A program made the translations under genes and the position numbers. The notes under the pieces were generated by a model. It saw nothing but the letters and a program-made list of their open reading frames with translations, had not been told where the DNA came from and did not search any database. From Dehalobacter alkaniphilus (GTDB lineage Bacteria; Bacillota; Desulfitobacteriia; Desulfitobacteriales; Syntrophobotulaceae), in assembly GCA_040500365.1 (NCBI GenBank), contig CP148031.1, forward strand, positions 1,426,001-1,490,000: a stretch of DNA of 64,000 nt, given 5' to 3'. Below, one piece after another: positions 25,464-34,052 of this stretch. How positions within the stretch are numbered: the first letter of the stretch is position 1; each line of letters begins with the position of its first letter.

Positions 25464-28301
25464 ATGATTCAATTTAAAAAAGCATTATCCGTTGTTATCG
25501 CCATGATATTATTCGTCGCAACGCTTTCAAGTGAAGCAGCAGCCTTGCCGGCTGCGCTTTACCAATCAAGCACCCTGCAAACGATTACTGCTGGGGCAAC
25601 TTTGGAGAATATATCGAGATTCACTTTGAACGGCTGGTTAAATATTAATGTTTTACGAATTGATACGACGAATCCAAATATAAAAATTGATACATTGACA
25701 AACGATCAGATAACAGAAGAACTCGTCACTGTTCCCGCTCTAGCTCAACAAGATAACGCTGTGGCAGCGGTGAATGCCAGCTTTTTCAACGCAATAAATG
25801 CGGGAACCGGCTATGCCGACGGGCCAATCGTTCAAGATGGTAGCTTGTTGTCGACAGCCGGCTGGTATAATCAAAATAAAAATGAAATGGCTTCTTTAAG
25901 CTTAAGCAATTACGGCGAATTGAGTATTGACTATTGGAAAAATGAGATTCAATTGATTGGCCCTGATTCTGCGCCGTTTGTTGTTTCTCAGTACAACCAG
26001 CCCAGCCGTCGGAATTATACCGATATTACCGTTCTTGATAAGAAATGGGGGGCTTCCACACTAGGGGCTTCGGCTGCCTATCCTGACCTGGTTGAAGTTC
26101 TTGTATCTGACGGCCGGGTTGTGGAGGTGCGTCAGGCTCAGTCAGCTGCAGCGATTCCTACTAATGGCTTTGTAATCATCTCCAGGGGAGAACAAGCAGC
26201 AAAACTGGTGCAAAGTTTGCAAATTGGCGGACAAGCTTCTCTAAGCCTAAACTCAACCCCGGACTGGTCCGGCCTTCAAATGTCAGTCACCGGAGCTTCT
26301 GTTCTGGTTAAAGACGGTCAGATACCCGATAAATTCTCATATAATGTTAGCAGCTTTAATCAGAATAATCCCCGCACGCTCGCAGGAAGTACGCAGGACG
26401 GCAAACAACTGATTCTGGTTACTGTGGACGGAAGACAGGACAACAGTATCGGTCTTACCCAAAAAGAGTCAGCAGCACTGATGCTGCAGCTGGGCGCTTA
26501 CAATGCCATGATACTTGACGGAGGCGGGTCAACGACCATGGTGGCCCGAACCCCTGGGACAAAGCAGCTCCAGGTTGCCAATGTCCCTTCAGAGGGAACA
26601 TTAAGGCCAGTTGTGAACGCCATCGGGATTTTTTCTTTGGCTCCTGCCGGAACGCTTTCAAGATTAATCATTGAAACCGAAAGTCCAAATGTTTTTGTCA
26701 ATACTTCGAGAAGTTTTACACTTAAAGGAGTAGACCAATACGCGAACCCGGTGGACATTGACCCTGAGGATGTGAAGTGGGGAGTCAGCGGTATCAAAGG
26801 CACGTTTTCAGGAAGTACGCTTCGTCCGACTTCCGTGGGGGATGGAAAAGTCACCGCAAAGGTAGGGGATTTGACGGCTGAGTTGGATGTTTGCTCTTTA
26901 AGCGCCCCCGCAAGGCTTATTCTGAGTACCAATGAAATCAAGGCGCCGTCAGGGCAAAGCCAGACGATACAGGTTACAGGCTGCAGTCTGGAGGGATTTA
27001 CAGCTCGGATTCAGCCGGAAGATATTCAGTGGAAGGTATACGGCAGCATCGGCATCGAAGAATGTCTTAATGGTGTCTTCCAGTCTCAGAACGCAGGTAC
27101 AGGCTATATCAAGGCTTCCGTCGGCAATGTTCATGCCTACTGTGCGGTTGCCGTATCTTCAGAAAGTACGGAAAATAAATATGCTTTTGAAGACAGCCTT
27201 GGGACATTTTCTGCAAGCTCGGAAAATGTCAGGGGTTCTTACCGGATCAGCAGCGGGCAGGTTTATGCAGGTCAAACATCCGGAGAACTGATGTATGATT
27301 TTCTTAATACGGAGGACCCTGGTGAGGCATCCATCCTTTTTGGAAATAAAGGGATCCCGCTTAACGCCAATACGTCAGGACTTGCCGTTTGGGTTTATAA
27401 TTCTCTGGAGAATACCAACAAACTCATGGGAGAAGTTATAGATGCCAACGGTAAAAAGCATCAGGTCCAATTTTCAGCGGATATGAGCTGGAATGGATGG
27501 AGACAGGTCAGCGCTTCTCTCGGAAGTATCAATTCCCCGTGCTATTTGACAAGACTCTATGTCCGGAACACGGATCCTTCCAATAGCGGCGGAATGATTT
27601 ATTGGGATGAGCTTACGGCAAGCGTGAGCAATCATCCTGCCATCGATACTGCCAAGATACCCCAAAATACTGTACTCGCTGATAAGGCCAACCGGGCGGC
27701 AACGTTCTCTGCGGGATCAAGCAATTTCAGGTTTGCGGTGTTCGGCAGCAGCGTGCAGCCCAGCAGCAAATCCAAACAACAAAGCTTGATGCAACTGAAT
27801 ACGTTTATCAATAAAAATATGGATCTTGCCATTTACACCGGAGCAAGCGCTGCCAAATTAGCCGGAGGAGTGACCAAGCCTGCTATGAAAACTGGCAGCG
27901 GGTATAAAATTTTTCATTACAAGAACAGTACTTTCATTCAGCTTGATTGCAGCAAAGGAGGGCTTCGGAGAACTAACCCGGCGCAATGGACCTCGCTGTT
28001 CAAAGAATTAGACAGCAGCAAAGGCGATCAAATCTTTGTATCCATGGACTGTGCTCCTGGTTCGTTTGTTAATGCCAAAGAAGCTGCTTTACTTAAGGAT
28101 ACTTTAGCGGATTACCACAAGGAGACCGGCAAAAATATCTATGTCTTTTATCCGGGCTCCACGGATCAAGTTCAGTTGGACAGGGGAGTACGTTACATTT
28201 CCTGTGCGGGCTTCAACACTTCCGCAGCAGGCAAACAGGCCAATAAGCTGATCGTTACCGTTCTGGATGATCAAGTTACCTACGAATTTAAAGCGCTATA
28301 A
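25464..28301 (+). CDS. Large secreted NAGPA-type phosphodiester glycosidase-like protein
   Basis: Exported protein of about 945 residues. The signal peptide (MIQFKKALSVVIAMILFVAT, likely cut near the SEAAALP region) is followed by a domain of about 330 residues like phosphodiester glycosidases (NAGPA fold), with VNASFFNA, DGRQDNSIGLT and the end motif MILDGGGSTTMV. Then come beta-sandwich, Ig-like modules (for example SRLIIETESPNVFVNTSRSF and ARLILSTNEIKAPSGQSQ), a jelly-roll-like part (MYDFLNTEDPGEASILFG) and a C-terminal alpha/beta domain (DQIFVSMDCAPGSFVNAKEA) resembling the tail of secreted calcineurin-like proteins. Likely removes or processes a surface glycan linked by phosphodiester. 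Start chosen at the ATG where the signal peptide begins; an upstream frame from 25416 looks non-coding. Confidence 0.82.
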   Translation: MIQFKKALSVVIAMILFVATLSSEAAALPAALYQSSTLQTITAGATLENISRFTLNGWLNINVLRIDTTNPNIKIDTLTNDQITEELVTVPALAQQDNAVAAVNASFFNAINAGTGYADGPIVQDGSLLSTAGWYNQNKNEMASLSLSNYGELSIDYWKNEIQLIGPDSAPFVVSQYNQPSRRNYTDITVLDKKWGASTLGASAAYPDLVEVLVSDGRVVEVRQAQSAAAIPTNGFVIISRGEQAAKLVQSLQIGGQASLSLNSTPDWSGLQMSVTGASVLVKDGQIPDKFSYNVSSFNQNNPRTLAGSTQDGKQLILVTVDGRQDNSIGLTQKESAALMLQLGAYNAMILDGGGSTTMVARTPGTKQLQVANVPSEGTLRPVVNAIGIFSLAPAGTLSRLIIETESPNVFVNTSRSFTLKGVDQYANPVDIDPEDVKWGVSGIKGTFSGSTLRPTSVGDGKVTAKVGDLTAELDVCSLSAPARLILSTNEIKAPSGQSQTIQVTGCSLEGFTARIQPEDIQWKVYGSIGIEECLNGVFQSQNAGTGYIKASVGNVHAYCAVAVSSESTENKYAFEDSLGTFSASSENVRGSYRISSGQVYAGQTSGELMYDFLNTEDPGEASILFGNKGIPLNANTSGLAVWVYNSLENTNKLMGEVIDANGKKHQVQFSADMSWNGWRQVSASLGSINSPCYLTRLYVRNTDPSNSGGMIYWDELTASVSNHPAIDTAKIPQNTVLADKANRAATFSAGSSNFRFAVFGSSVQPSSKSKQQSLMQLNTFINKNMDLAIYTGASAAKLAGGVTKPAMKTGSGYKIFHYKNSTFIQLDCSKGGLRRTNPAQWTSLFKELDSSKGDQIFVSMDCAPGSFVNAKEAALLKDTLADYHKETGKNIYVFYPGSTDQVQLDRGVRYISCAGFNTSAAGKQANKLIVTVLDDQVTYEFKAL

Positions 28302-28325
28302 AAACGTAGAAAAATCGCTATAGAA

Positions 28326-28371
28326 AGAAAAAGACTTTAGCTGAATGGGAAAAAACCAATCAGCTAAAGTC
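28326..28371 (-). terminator. Intrinsic terminator of rsgA
   Basis: A 12-bp stem (28333-28344 with 28360-28371, GACTTTAGCTGA) is followed on the minus strand by TTTTTCTTTC. It lies about 80 bp past the rsgA stop codon. Confidence 0.8.
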
Positions 28372-28449
28372 AACTTGTATTTCGCTTACCCGAGTAAAGT
28401 TCTGGATCTTTGTTAACGGAATTTAGAAATCGATTTACTTGGGTTCGTG

Positions 28450-29526
28450 CTATCTTTGTTTCTTATTTTTGAACTGGCGCATGGCCTGCTTCATTTCGCC
28501 TTTGCTGCCGAACATGCTTTTGATTTTTTCCTGCTCAAGCTGCCGCGAATTTAAACCTTCGTAAGCAAGCTCTTTTTGCAGTTTCTGATAGCTGTTTACC
28601 CGGTCTTGCAGCAGTTCACCATTTTCAATCGCTTTGCGTACCGCGCATCGCGGTTCCGTGGTGTGGGAACAATCTTTGAATCTGCACTTTTGGGCAAATT
28701 CCGCAATATCATCGAACGTTTGGGCCAGATCACCGGATTCAATCTGCAGCTCCCGCATCCCTGGCGTGTCAATGACAAGGCCTCCGTTAGGAAGCTGCAG
28801 CAGCTGGCGGCTGGTCGTTGTATGCCGGCCTCTGTCGTCATCACGGATCTCCCGGGTAGCTAACACTTCCTGGCCCAGCAGGCGGTTAATCAGGGTCGAT
28901 TTTCCGACACCGGAAGAACCGATAAGGGCAACTGTTTTACCATTGGCAATATAGGTTAAAATATCCCGGTAACCGTTTTCTGTCATACTTGAACAGACAA
29001 TGACGTCTGTGCCGGCACAGACATCCGAAATTTTTTGAAGCTTTCTGTCTAAATCCGTGCAGAGGTCAGCCTTGGTCAGAACAATGACTGGAGTTGCCAT
29101 GCTGTTGAAAGCAATGGTAAGGTAGCGTTCCAGCCTGCGCACGTTAAAATCATAGTTTAGGGACATGCAGATAAATACGACATCAATATTGGCCGCGACA
29201 ATCTGGACAGCATGGGTTGTTCCTGCAGCTTTCCGCTCAAAGACACTTTGGCGGCGAAGCACCTGGTGAATGATCGCGTTGCCGGAACGCTCGTTTAAGC
29301 GGTCAATCATGATCCAATCCCCGACGGCCGGAAAATCTGCGTTATTTCTGGCGTTAAAAATAAACTTGCCGGAGACCTCAGCCTGCAGCTCGCCATTTTC
29401 AGCGATCACTTGATAGAAATCCCGGTGCTGTTCAATGACCCTTGCTAAATATAAACCCGGATATAAAGTTGCTTCTTGTGCAAAACGATCATTCAGCCCG
29501 TAGGCAGCTAAAAAGTTGTTATTCAT
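28450..29526 (-). CDS. rsgA: Ribosome small-subunit-dependent GTPase RsgA (YloQ/EngC)
   Basis: Circularly permuted GTPase that helps mature the 30S subunit. An OB-fold domain (residues about 1-95) precedes the GTPase, whose motifs appear in the permuted order: LTKAD (G4) first, then GSSGVGKSTLINRLL (G1), and DTPGMREL (G3). The C-terminal zinc site is CRFKDCSHTTEPRCAV. Length about 358 is normal. I start at the ATG at 29526, placed after GGAGGATAAA; the open frame extends 12 bp further to a TTG. The neighbourhood offers no functional link, as usual for this gene. Confidence 0.95.
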   Translation of the reverse strand: MNNNFLAAYGLNDRFAQEATLYPGLYLARVIEQHRDFYQVIAENGELQAEVSGKFIFNARNNADFPAVGDWIMIDRLNERSGNAIIHQVLRRQSVFERKAAGTTHAVQIVAANIDVVFICMSLNYDFNVRRLERYLTIAFNSMATPVIVLTKADLCTDLDRKLQKISDVCAGTDVIVCSSMTENGYRDILTYIANGKTVALIGSSGVGKSTLINRLLGQEVLATREIRDDDRGRHTTTSRQLLQLPNGGLVIDTPGMRELQIESGDLAQTFDDIAEFAQKCRFKDCSHTTEPRCAVRKAIENGELLQDRVNSYQKLQKELAYEGLNSRQLEQEKIKSMFGSKGEMKQAMRQFKNKKQR

Positions 29527-29586
29527 TTTATCCTCCAAAATTATTCATCTCAAGTCATGTTAGAGAATTTTTTGGAGGGTACAAGT

Positions 29587-29649
29587 TTAGTAAACCTGTT
29601 TGCCCTCCCGACAGAGGACAAGGGGCTCGTGAGTGCAATAGAACTTCAT
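29587..29649 (-). CDS. Possible 20-codon small ORF upstream of rsgA
   Basis: A short frame beginning ATG at 29649 and ending TAA at 29587 reads MKFYCTHEPLVLCREGKQVY. AAAGGAG lies 10 nt before the ATG, and a TATAAT-like -10 (29697-29702, minus strand) lies 48 bp upstream. Two cysteines and a histidine in 20 residues may be chance. It could be a leader peptide for rsgA, or noise; no homology claim is made. Confidence 0.3.
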   Translation of the reverse strand: MKFYCTHEPLVLCREGKQVY

Positions 29650-29734
29650 CATAAAAATACTCCTTTGGTTTAAAGTAAATGTTGAAATACAATATAATTA
29701 TACCATAAATGCCAATCACCAGAGGAAGATGTGT

Positions 29735-29766
29735 ATCAAGGATAATCGTATCGTGTTATCCTTGAT
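29735..29766. repeat. 11-bp inverted repeat upstream of the MFS gene
   Basis: ATCAAGGATAA (29735-29745) and TTATCCTTGAT (29756-29766) are perfect inverted copies around TCGTATCGTG. The T-run is on the wrong side for a plus-strand terminator, and no gene ends here, so an operator or an mRNA hairpin is more likely. Confidence 0.6.
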
Positions 29767-29816
29767 GTCAAAAAATTAGAGTTATTTTGAGAAATGTTCA
29801 GGAAAAGTATCTATAG

Positions 29817-31106
29817 ATGGGAGAAATTACTGCTATGCCTGACCTGAAAAATACGCCAAGCATAACGAGATTGCCAAACGGATCGAACTGGAAGAACGAC
29901 ACTGTTCTGTTTATAGCAAGCCAGACGCTCTCGCTTTTTGGGACATCGCTGGTTCAGTACGCGATGATGTGGTACATCACCTTAAGCACGCAATCCGGCG
30001 TGATGATGACGGTTTATATCATCTGCGGATTTTTGCCGACATTTTTGCTTTCTCCGTTTGCCGGAGTCTGGGCTGACCGTTATAACCGTAAAAACCTGAT
30101 CATGCTGTCGGACACGCTCATTGCGGCAGTTACCCTTATTCTGGCCATTCTTTTTTTGCTGGGCTACAAAACCGTCTGGCTTCTGTTTGTGATGGCTGCC
30201 CTGCGTGCGTTTGGAACGGCTGTTCAGACGCCAGCTGTAGGTGCATTTTTACCTCAGCTCGTTCCGCAGGATAAGCTGACCAAGGTCAACGGCATCAACG
30301 GCAGTATTCAGTCGCTGGTCATGCTGGTATCACCGATGATCAGCGGAGCATTGTTAGCCATAGCTGCAATTGAAACAATCTTTTTTATTGATGTGGTCAC
30401 AGCTGCCATTGCTGTGACGGTATTGTTTGTATTCCTGAGGGTAGCTGCCCATGCCAAAGCCTTGCAGAAGCAAACCGTCAGTTACTTCGGTGATCTGAGA
30501 GAAGGGATCCGGTATGTTCTTAACCATCCGTTTTTGAAAATTTTCTTTCTATTTACAGCTGTTTTCTTTTTCCTGGCAGCGCCTTCTGCGTTTTTAACCC
30601 CGCTTCAGGTTACACGCAGTTTTGGTAATGATGTCTGGCGGCTGACTGCAATTGAAGTTGCGTTTTCGCTTGGCATGGTTATCGGCGGACTCGGGATGGC
30701 ATCCTGGGGAGGCCTCAAAAACCGGGTAAACACGATGACCCTGGCAGCGTTAATGATTGGGGTATGTACTCTCGCGCTTGGGGTCGTTCCGGTTTTTTGG
30801 ATTTACCTTCTTTTTATGTTCCTGATCGGGGTCGTCATGCCCATCTTCAATGTCCCGGCAATGGTTCTGCTGCAAGAAAAAGTGGAAGGGGATTTTCTAG
30901 GCAGGGTATTCGGTGTTCTGACTATGATATCAAGTTCCATGATGCCGCTTGGGATGTTGGTGTTCGGTCCTTTAGCTGATGTAATTAAAATAGAGTGGAT
31001 GCTGATCGTGACCGGTGTGCTGCTGTTTATTCAGGGGTTTTTTCTGCTTGGAAATAAAACCCGGATTGAGCCGGAAAGACAAGAGCAGCCTGCCGGAAAA
31101 CCTTAA
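29817..31106 (+). CDS. MFS transporter (EntS/MefA-like exporter)
   Basis: Twelve-helix major facilitator of 429 residues, of the drug or siderophore exporter type. Visible hallmarks are FGTSLVQYAMMWYIT in helix 1, the loop motif GVWADRYNRKNLIMLSD between helices 2 and 3, and LRAFGTAVQTPAVGAFLPQL around helix 4. A cytoplasmic loop with FGDLREGIRYVLNHPFLK, common in this subfamily, sits between the halves. The start may be 29817 or ATG 29835 (the latter has GGGAGA 10 nt upstream). No regulator gene is adjacent, but an 11-bp inverted repeat 50 bp upstream may be an operator. Substrate unknown. Confidence 0.85.
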   Translation: MGEITAMPDLKNTPSITRLPNGSNWKNDTVLFIASQTLSLFGTSLVQYAMMWYITLSTQSGVMMTVYIICGFLPTFLLSPFAGVWADRYNRKNLIMLSDTLIAAVTLILAILFLLGYKTVWLLFVMAALRAFGTAVQTPAVGAFLPQLVPQDKLTKVNGINGSIQSLVMLVSPMISGALLAIAAIETIFFIDVVTAAIAVTVLFVFLRVAAHAKALQKQTVSYFGDLREGIRYVLNHPFLKIFFLFTAVFFFLAAPSAFLTPLQVTRSFGNDVWRLTAIEVAFSLGMVIGGLGMASWGGLKNRVNTMTLAALMIGVCTLALGVVPVFWIYLLFMFLIGVVMPIFNVPAMVLLQEKVEGDFLGRVFGVLTMISSSMMPLGMLVFGPLADVIKIEWMLIVTGVLLFIQGFFLLGNKTRIEPERQEQPAGKP

Positions 31107-31312
31107 ATGGTTAACTGAAAAGCTCAAATATTCAGGTGGAAAGATTTAAACATAGACGCTGATAATAGAAGATGGCAGAAATGAATTCTGTATTATTCTT
31201 TGTGTTTGCTTGTATATCAATTCGATATTTTATAGTATAATAGCAGTCGAAATTATGTCATTGACAAAAGCTTTCGATTTTAGACATTTTCAGATATATT
31301 AAGGAGGACAAA

Positions 31313-32524
31313 ATGCAGAAAATCCAAATGAACGTCCCACTGGTAGAGATGGATGGCGATGAGATGACCAGAATCATCTGGAAATCCATTAAAGAGATCT
31401 TGCTTCTACCCTATATCGATTTAAAAACTGAGTATTACGATCTTGGCCTGGAATACCGGGATCAGACGAATGACCAGGTTACGATCGATGCCGCTATGGC
31501 CAACAAGAAATATGGCGTTGCCGTAAAGTGCGCTACCATTACGCCGAATGCCCAAAGGGTTGAAGAGTACAATCTGAAAGAAATGTGGAAGAGTCCGAAT
31601 GGCACCATCCGAGCGATTCTGGATGGAACGGTTTTACGAGCGCCGATTGTTGTGAAAGGCATCACACCAATGGTCTCTGCCTGGAAGAAACCGATCACGA
31701 TTGCCCGTCATGCTTATGGTGATGTTTATCGCAATGTCGAATACAAAGTCCCGGGCGCTGGAAAGGCGGAACTCGTTTTCACCAGTGAAACCGGTGAAGT
31801 GAACCGTCAGACGATTTTTGACTTTGCTGGCAAAGGCGTCATTATGGGAATGCATAATGTCGACAAATCCATTGAGAGTTTTGCGCGTTCCTGCTTTAAC
31901 TATGCGCTCGATGTCAAGCAGGATCTATGGTTTGCGACCAAAGACACGATTTCCAAACTGTACGATCATACCTTCAAGGATATTTTCCAGGAAATCTTTG
32001 ATGCGGAGTACAAGCAGAAATTTGCCGATGCGGATATTGAGTACTTCTACACGCTGATTGACGATGCAGTGGCCCGTGTTATCCGTTCCGAGGGCGGATA
32101 TATCTGGGCATGTAAAAACTATGACGGGGACGTGATGTCCGATATGATCGCGACAGCTTTCGGCAGTCTGGCCATGATGACATCGGTTCTGGTATCTCCC
32201 GATGGCTGCTATGAATATGAGGCAGCACACGGGACAGTAACCCGTCACTATTACAAGCATCTTAAAGGCGAAGAAACCTCAACGAATGCGATGGCTACCC
32301 TGTTTGCCTGGACCGGAGCATTAAGAAAACGCGGCGAAATCGACGGACTGAAAGATCTGATCGAGTTTGCAGATCAGTTGGAAGCCGCTTCCCTGCAGAC
32401 AATCGAAGCAGGAATTATGACCAAAGACCTGGCCCTGATTTCCGATCTTCCTGAAAAGACGGTTGTCAGCACGGACGGATTCCTACTTGAAACCAAAAGG
32501 ACCCTGGACAGAATCCGTGGTTAA
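31313..32524 (+). CDS. icd: NADP-dependent isocitrate dehydrogenase
   Basis: Oxidatively decarboxylates isocitrate to 2-oxoglutarate with NADP, feeding glutamate synthesis. It belongs to the eukaryote-like homodimeric subfamily: VPLVEMDGDEMTRIIWKSIK at the N-terminus, ATITPNAQRVEEYNL, SPNGTIRAILDGTVLRAPIV (isocitrate-binding), then YDGDVMSDMIATAFGSLAMM (metal-binding aspartates) and EAAHGTVTRHYYKH. Length 403 is typical. AAGGAGGACAAA is an excellent ribosome site. It is a single-gene unit, with its own terminator. Confidence 0.96.
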   Translation: MQKIQMNVPLVEMDGDEMTRIIWKSIKEILLLPYIDLKTEYYDLGLEYRDQTNDQVTIDAAMANKKYGVAVKCATITPNAQRVEEYNLKEMWKSPNGTIRAILDGTVLRAPIVVKGITPMVSAWKKPITIARHAYGDVYRNVEYKVPGAGKAELVFTSETGEVNRQTIFDFAGKGVIMGMHNVDKSIESFARSCFNYALDVKQDLWFATKDTISKLYDHTFKDIFQEIFDAEYKQKFADADIEYFYTLIDDAVARVIRSEGGYIWACKNYDGDVMSDMIATAFGSLAMMTSVLVSPDGCYEYEAAHGTVTRHYYKHLKGEETSTNAMATLFAWTGALRKRGEIDGLKDLIEFADQLEAASLQTIEAGIMTKDLALISDLPEKTVVSTDGFLLETKRTLDRIRG

Positions 32525-32572
32525 TTCTCGCACATCGTGTTGGATTTAACTGAATGAAATGACTGGGTGATT

Positions 32573-32618
32573 AAACAGCCTTGGTCCGAATTTCCATCGG
32601 ATTAGGGCTGTTTATTAT
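32573..32618 (+). terminator. Intrinsic terminator after icd
   Basis: AAACAGCC (32573-32580) pairs with GGCTGTTT (32606-32613), with an inner TCCGA/TCGGA pairing, followed by ATTATAT. Confidence 0.8.
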
Positions 32619-32757
32619 ATCTAAAAAATTTTTCAATTTATGGGGTAAACATGGTTTTTTATAAAAAAACTGCGGATTACGTGAAAAATTTTCCTCCTTT
32701 TGATAAAATAGTATATATATCGCCGAAAATGTAGGATAATACTATAGGAAATTAATT

Positions 32758-33945
32758 TTGCACAAGCGGAGACGGAAAAAATTGAAGTATCTAAAAAAAG
32801 AAATGAAATTGGAAAATCCTCTGGCTTTTTGGACCCATTTTGACAAACAGGATCGTCTTTTCTTTTATAATCCCCTGACCGGTGAACTGATCATCGGGGC
32901 AATACGTTGGAAAACCTTTGCTGAAGGAGAAAGTTATCAGAATTACGACCTAGTGTTTTCTGCCAGAACCTTTTTTCAGTCGGTCCGTGATCCCAAATGG
33001 GCCGGACTTGGCAATGAAACCATTGCTTTCAAGTACTATTATGTTGAAAAGGACGGCAAGCAGCTTTTATACTATCCCGAGCAGGCGCCGAAGGAAGAAA
33101 TTTGCGGGTTAGAGGACAGGGAGACAAAGTCTGTCCGCCATACCTATACGATCGCTGATGATGATTACCCGCAGTGGCAGGAATTATTCACCAATGTCAA
33201 ACAGGAAATATCCTTAAAAAACGTGGATAAAGTGGTTATTTCCAGAGAAGTGAAAATCAGTTGTGCCACGACGGTTCATGTTGAGAGCGTACTCAAGAGC
33301 CTCCGGGAAAAAAACCCGGACAGCTTTGTTTTTGCGTATGCGAAGGAAGGACGGACTTTTCTGGGTGCTACGCCGGAAATCCTGGTCCAGAAAGCGGACG
33401 ATGAAATTATCAGTTATGCCCTGGCGGGCACAATTCCCCGTAACGCCATTGATGAGGGGACTCAAATGGAGATCCTGCTAAACGACCCTAAAAACCTGCA
33501 TGAGCACCGAATTGTGCGGGATACCATAGCCGATGTGATGAAAAAATACTGCGCTGAGGTATGGATCGACGAGACAAGGATTCTGACCCTGAAAAACCTT
33601 TATCATCTAAAGACCCGTCTTGGGGCAAAAGACCGCAGTCTTTTAACCGCCTGGGTCACCCGTCTGCATCCGACGCCGGCCCTTGGCGGCAATCCGGTCG
33701 GACCCGCCCTTGACATTATTGCCCGAGAGGAAAAACACGAGCGGGGGATGTATGCGGCCCCCCTGGGAATCATGGATCAGAACGGTAATGGCATTTTTGT
33801 GGCCGGTATCCGGTCGGCCCTTATTCAGGACAATATGGTCTATGCGTATACGGGATGCGGGATCGTGGAAGGATCCGATTGTCTGGAGGAATACATCGAG
33901 ACGAACGATAAATTAAGGACGATCCTGGAGGGCCTTGTACCCTGA
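32758..33945 (+). CDS. menF: Isochorismate synthase MenF
   Basis: Chorismate-utilising enzyme that converts chorismate to isochorismate, first committed step to menaquinone. The C-terminal chorismate-binding domain shows FLGATPEILVQ, ALAGTIPRNA, EHRIVRDTI, LHPTPALGGNP and ERGMYAAPLGIMD, ending with GIVEGSD. The 395-residue length is somewhat short, and the N-terminal part (KRRRKKLKYLKKEMKLENPL) is unusually basic. The start is uncertain: TTG at 32758 has AGGAAA upstream; ATG at 32803 lacks a ribosome site. First gene of the men cluster; menD follows. The alternative of salicylate synthesis is not supported by the neighbours. Confidence 0.92.
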   Translation: MHKRRRKKLKYLKKEMKLENPLAFWTHFDKQDRLFFYNPLTGELIIGAIRWKTFAEGESYQNYDLVFSARTFFQSVRDPKWAGLGNETIAFKYYYVEKDGKQLLYYPEQAPKEEICGLEDRETKSVRHTYTIADDDYPQWQELFTNVKQEISLKNVDKVVISREVKISCATTVHVESVLKSLREKNPDSFVFAYAKEGRTFLGATPEILVQKADDEIISYALAGTIPRNAIDEGTQMEILLNDPKNLHEHRIVRDTIADVMKKYCAEVWIDETRILTLKNLYHLKTRLGAKDRSLLTAWVTRLHPTPALGGNPVGPALDIIAREEKHERGMYAAPLGIMDQNGNGIFVAGIRSALIQDNMVYAYTGCGIVEGSDCLEEYIETNDKLRTILEGLVP

Positions 33946-34052
33946 ACCCCATGTCCTTAAATCTAATCCTGGAATCTTATGATTCTAACTTTGGAAATCT
34001 TTAAGCTTGGGATTTGAAATATGTTGGACATGAAGGTGAGGATAGTACGACG

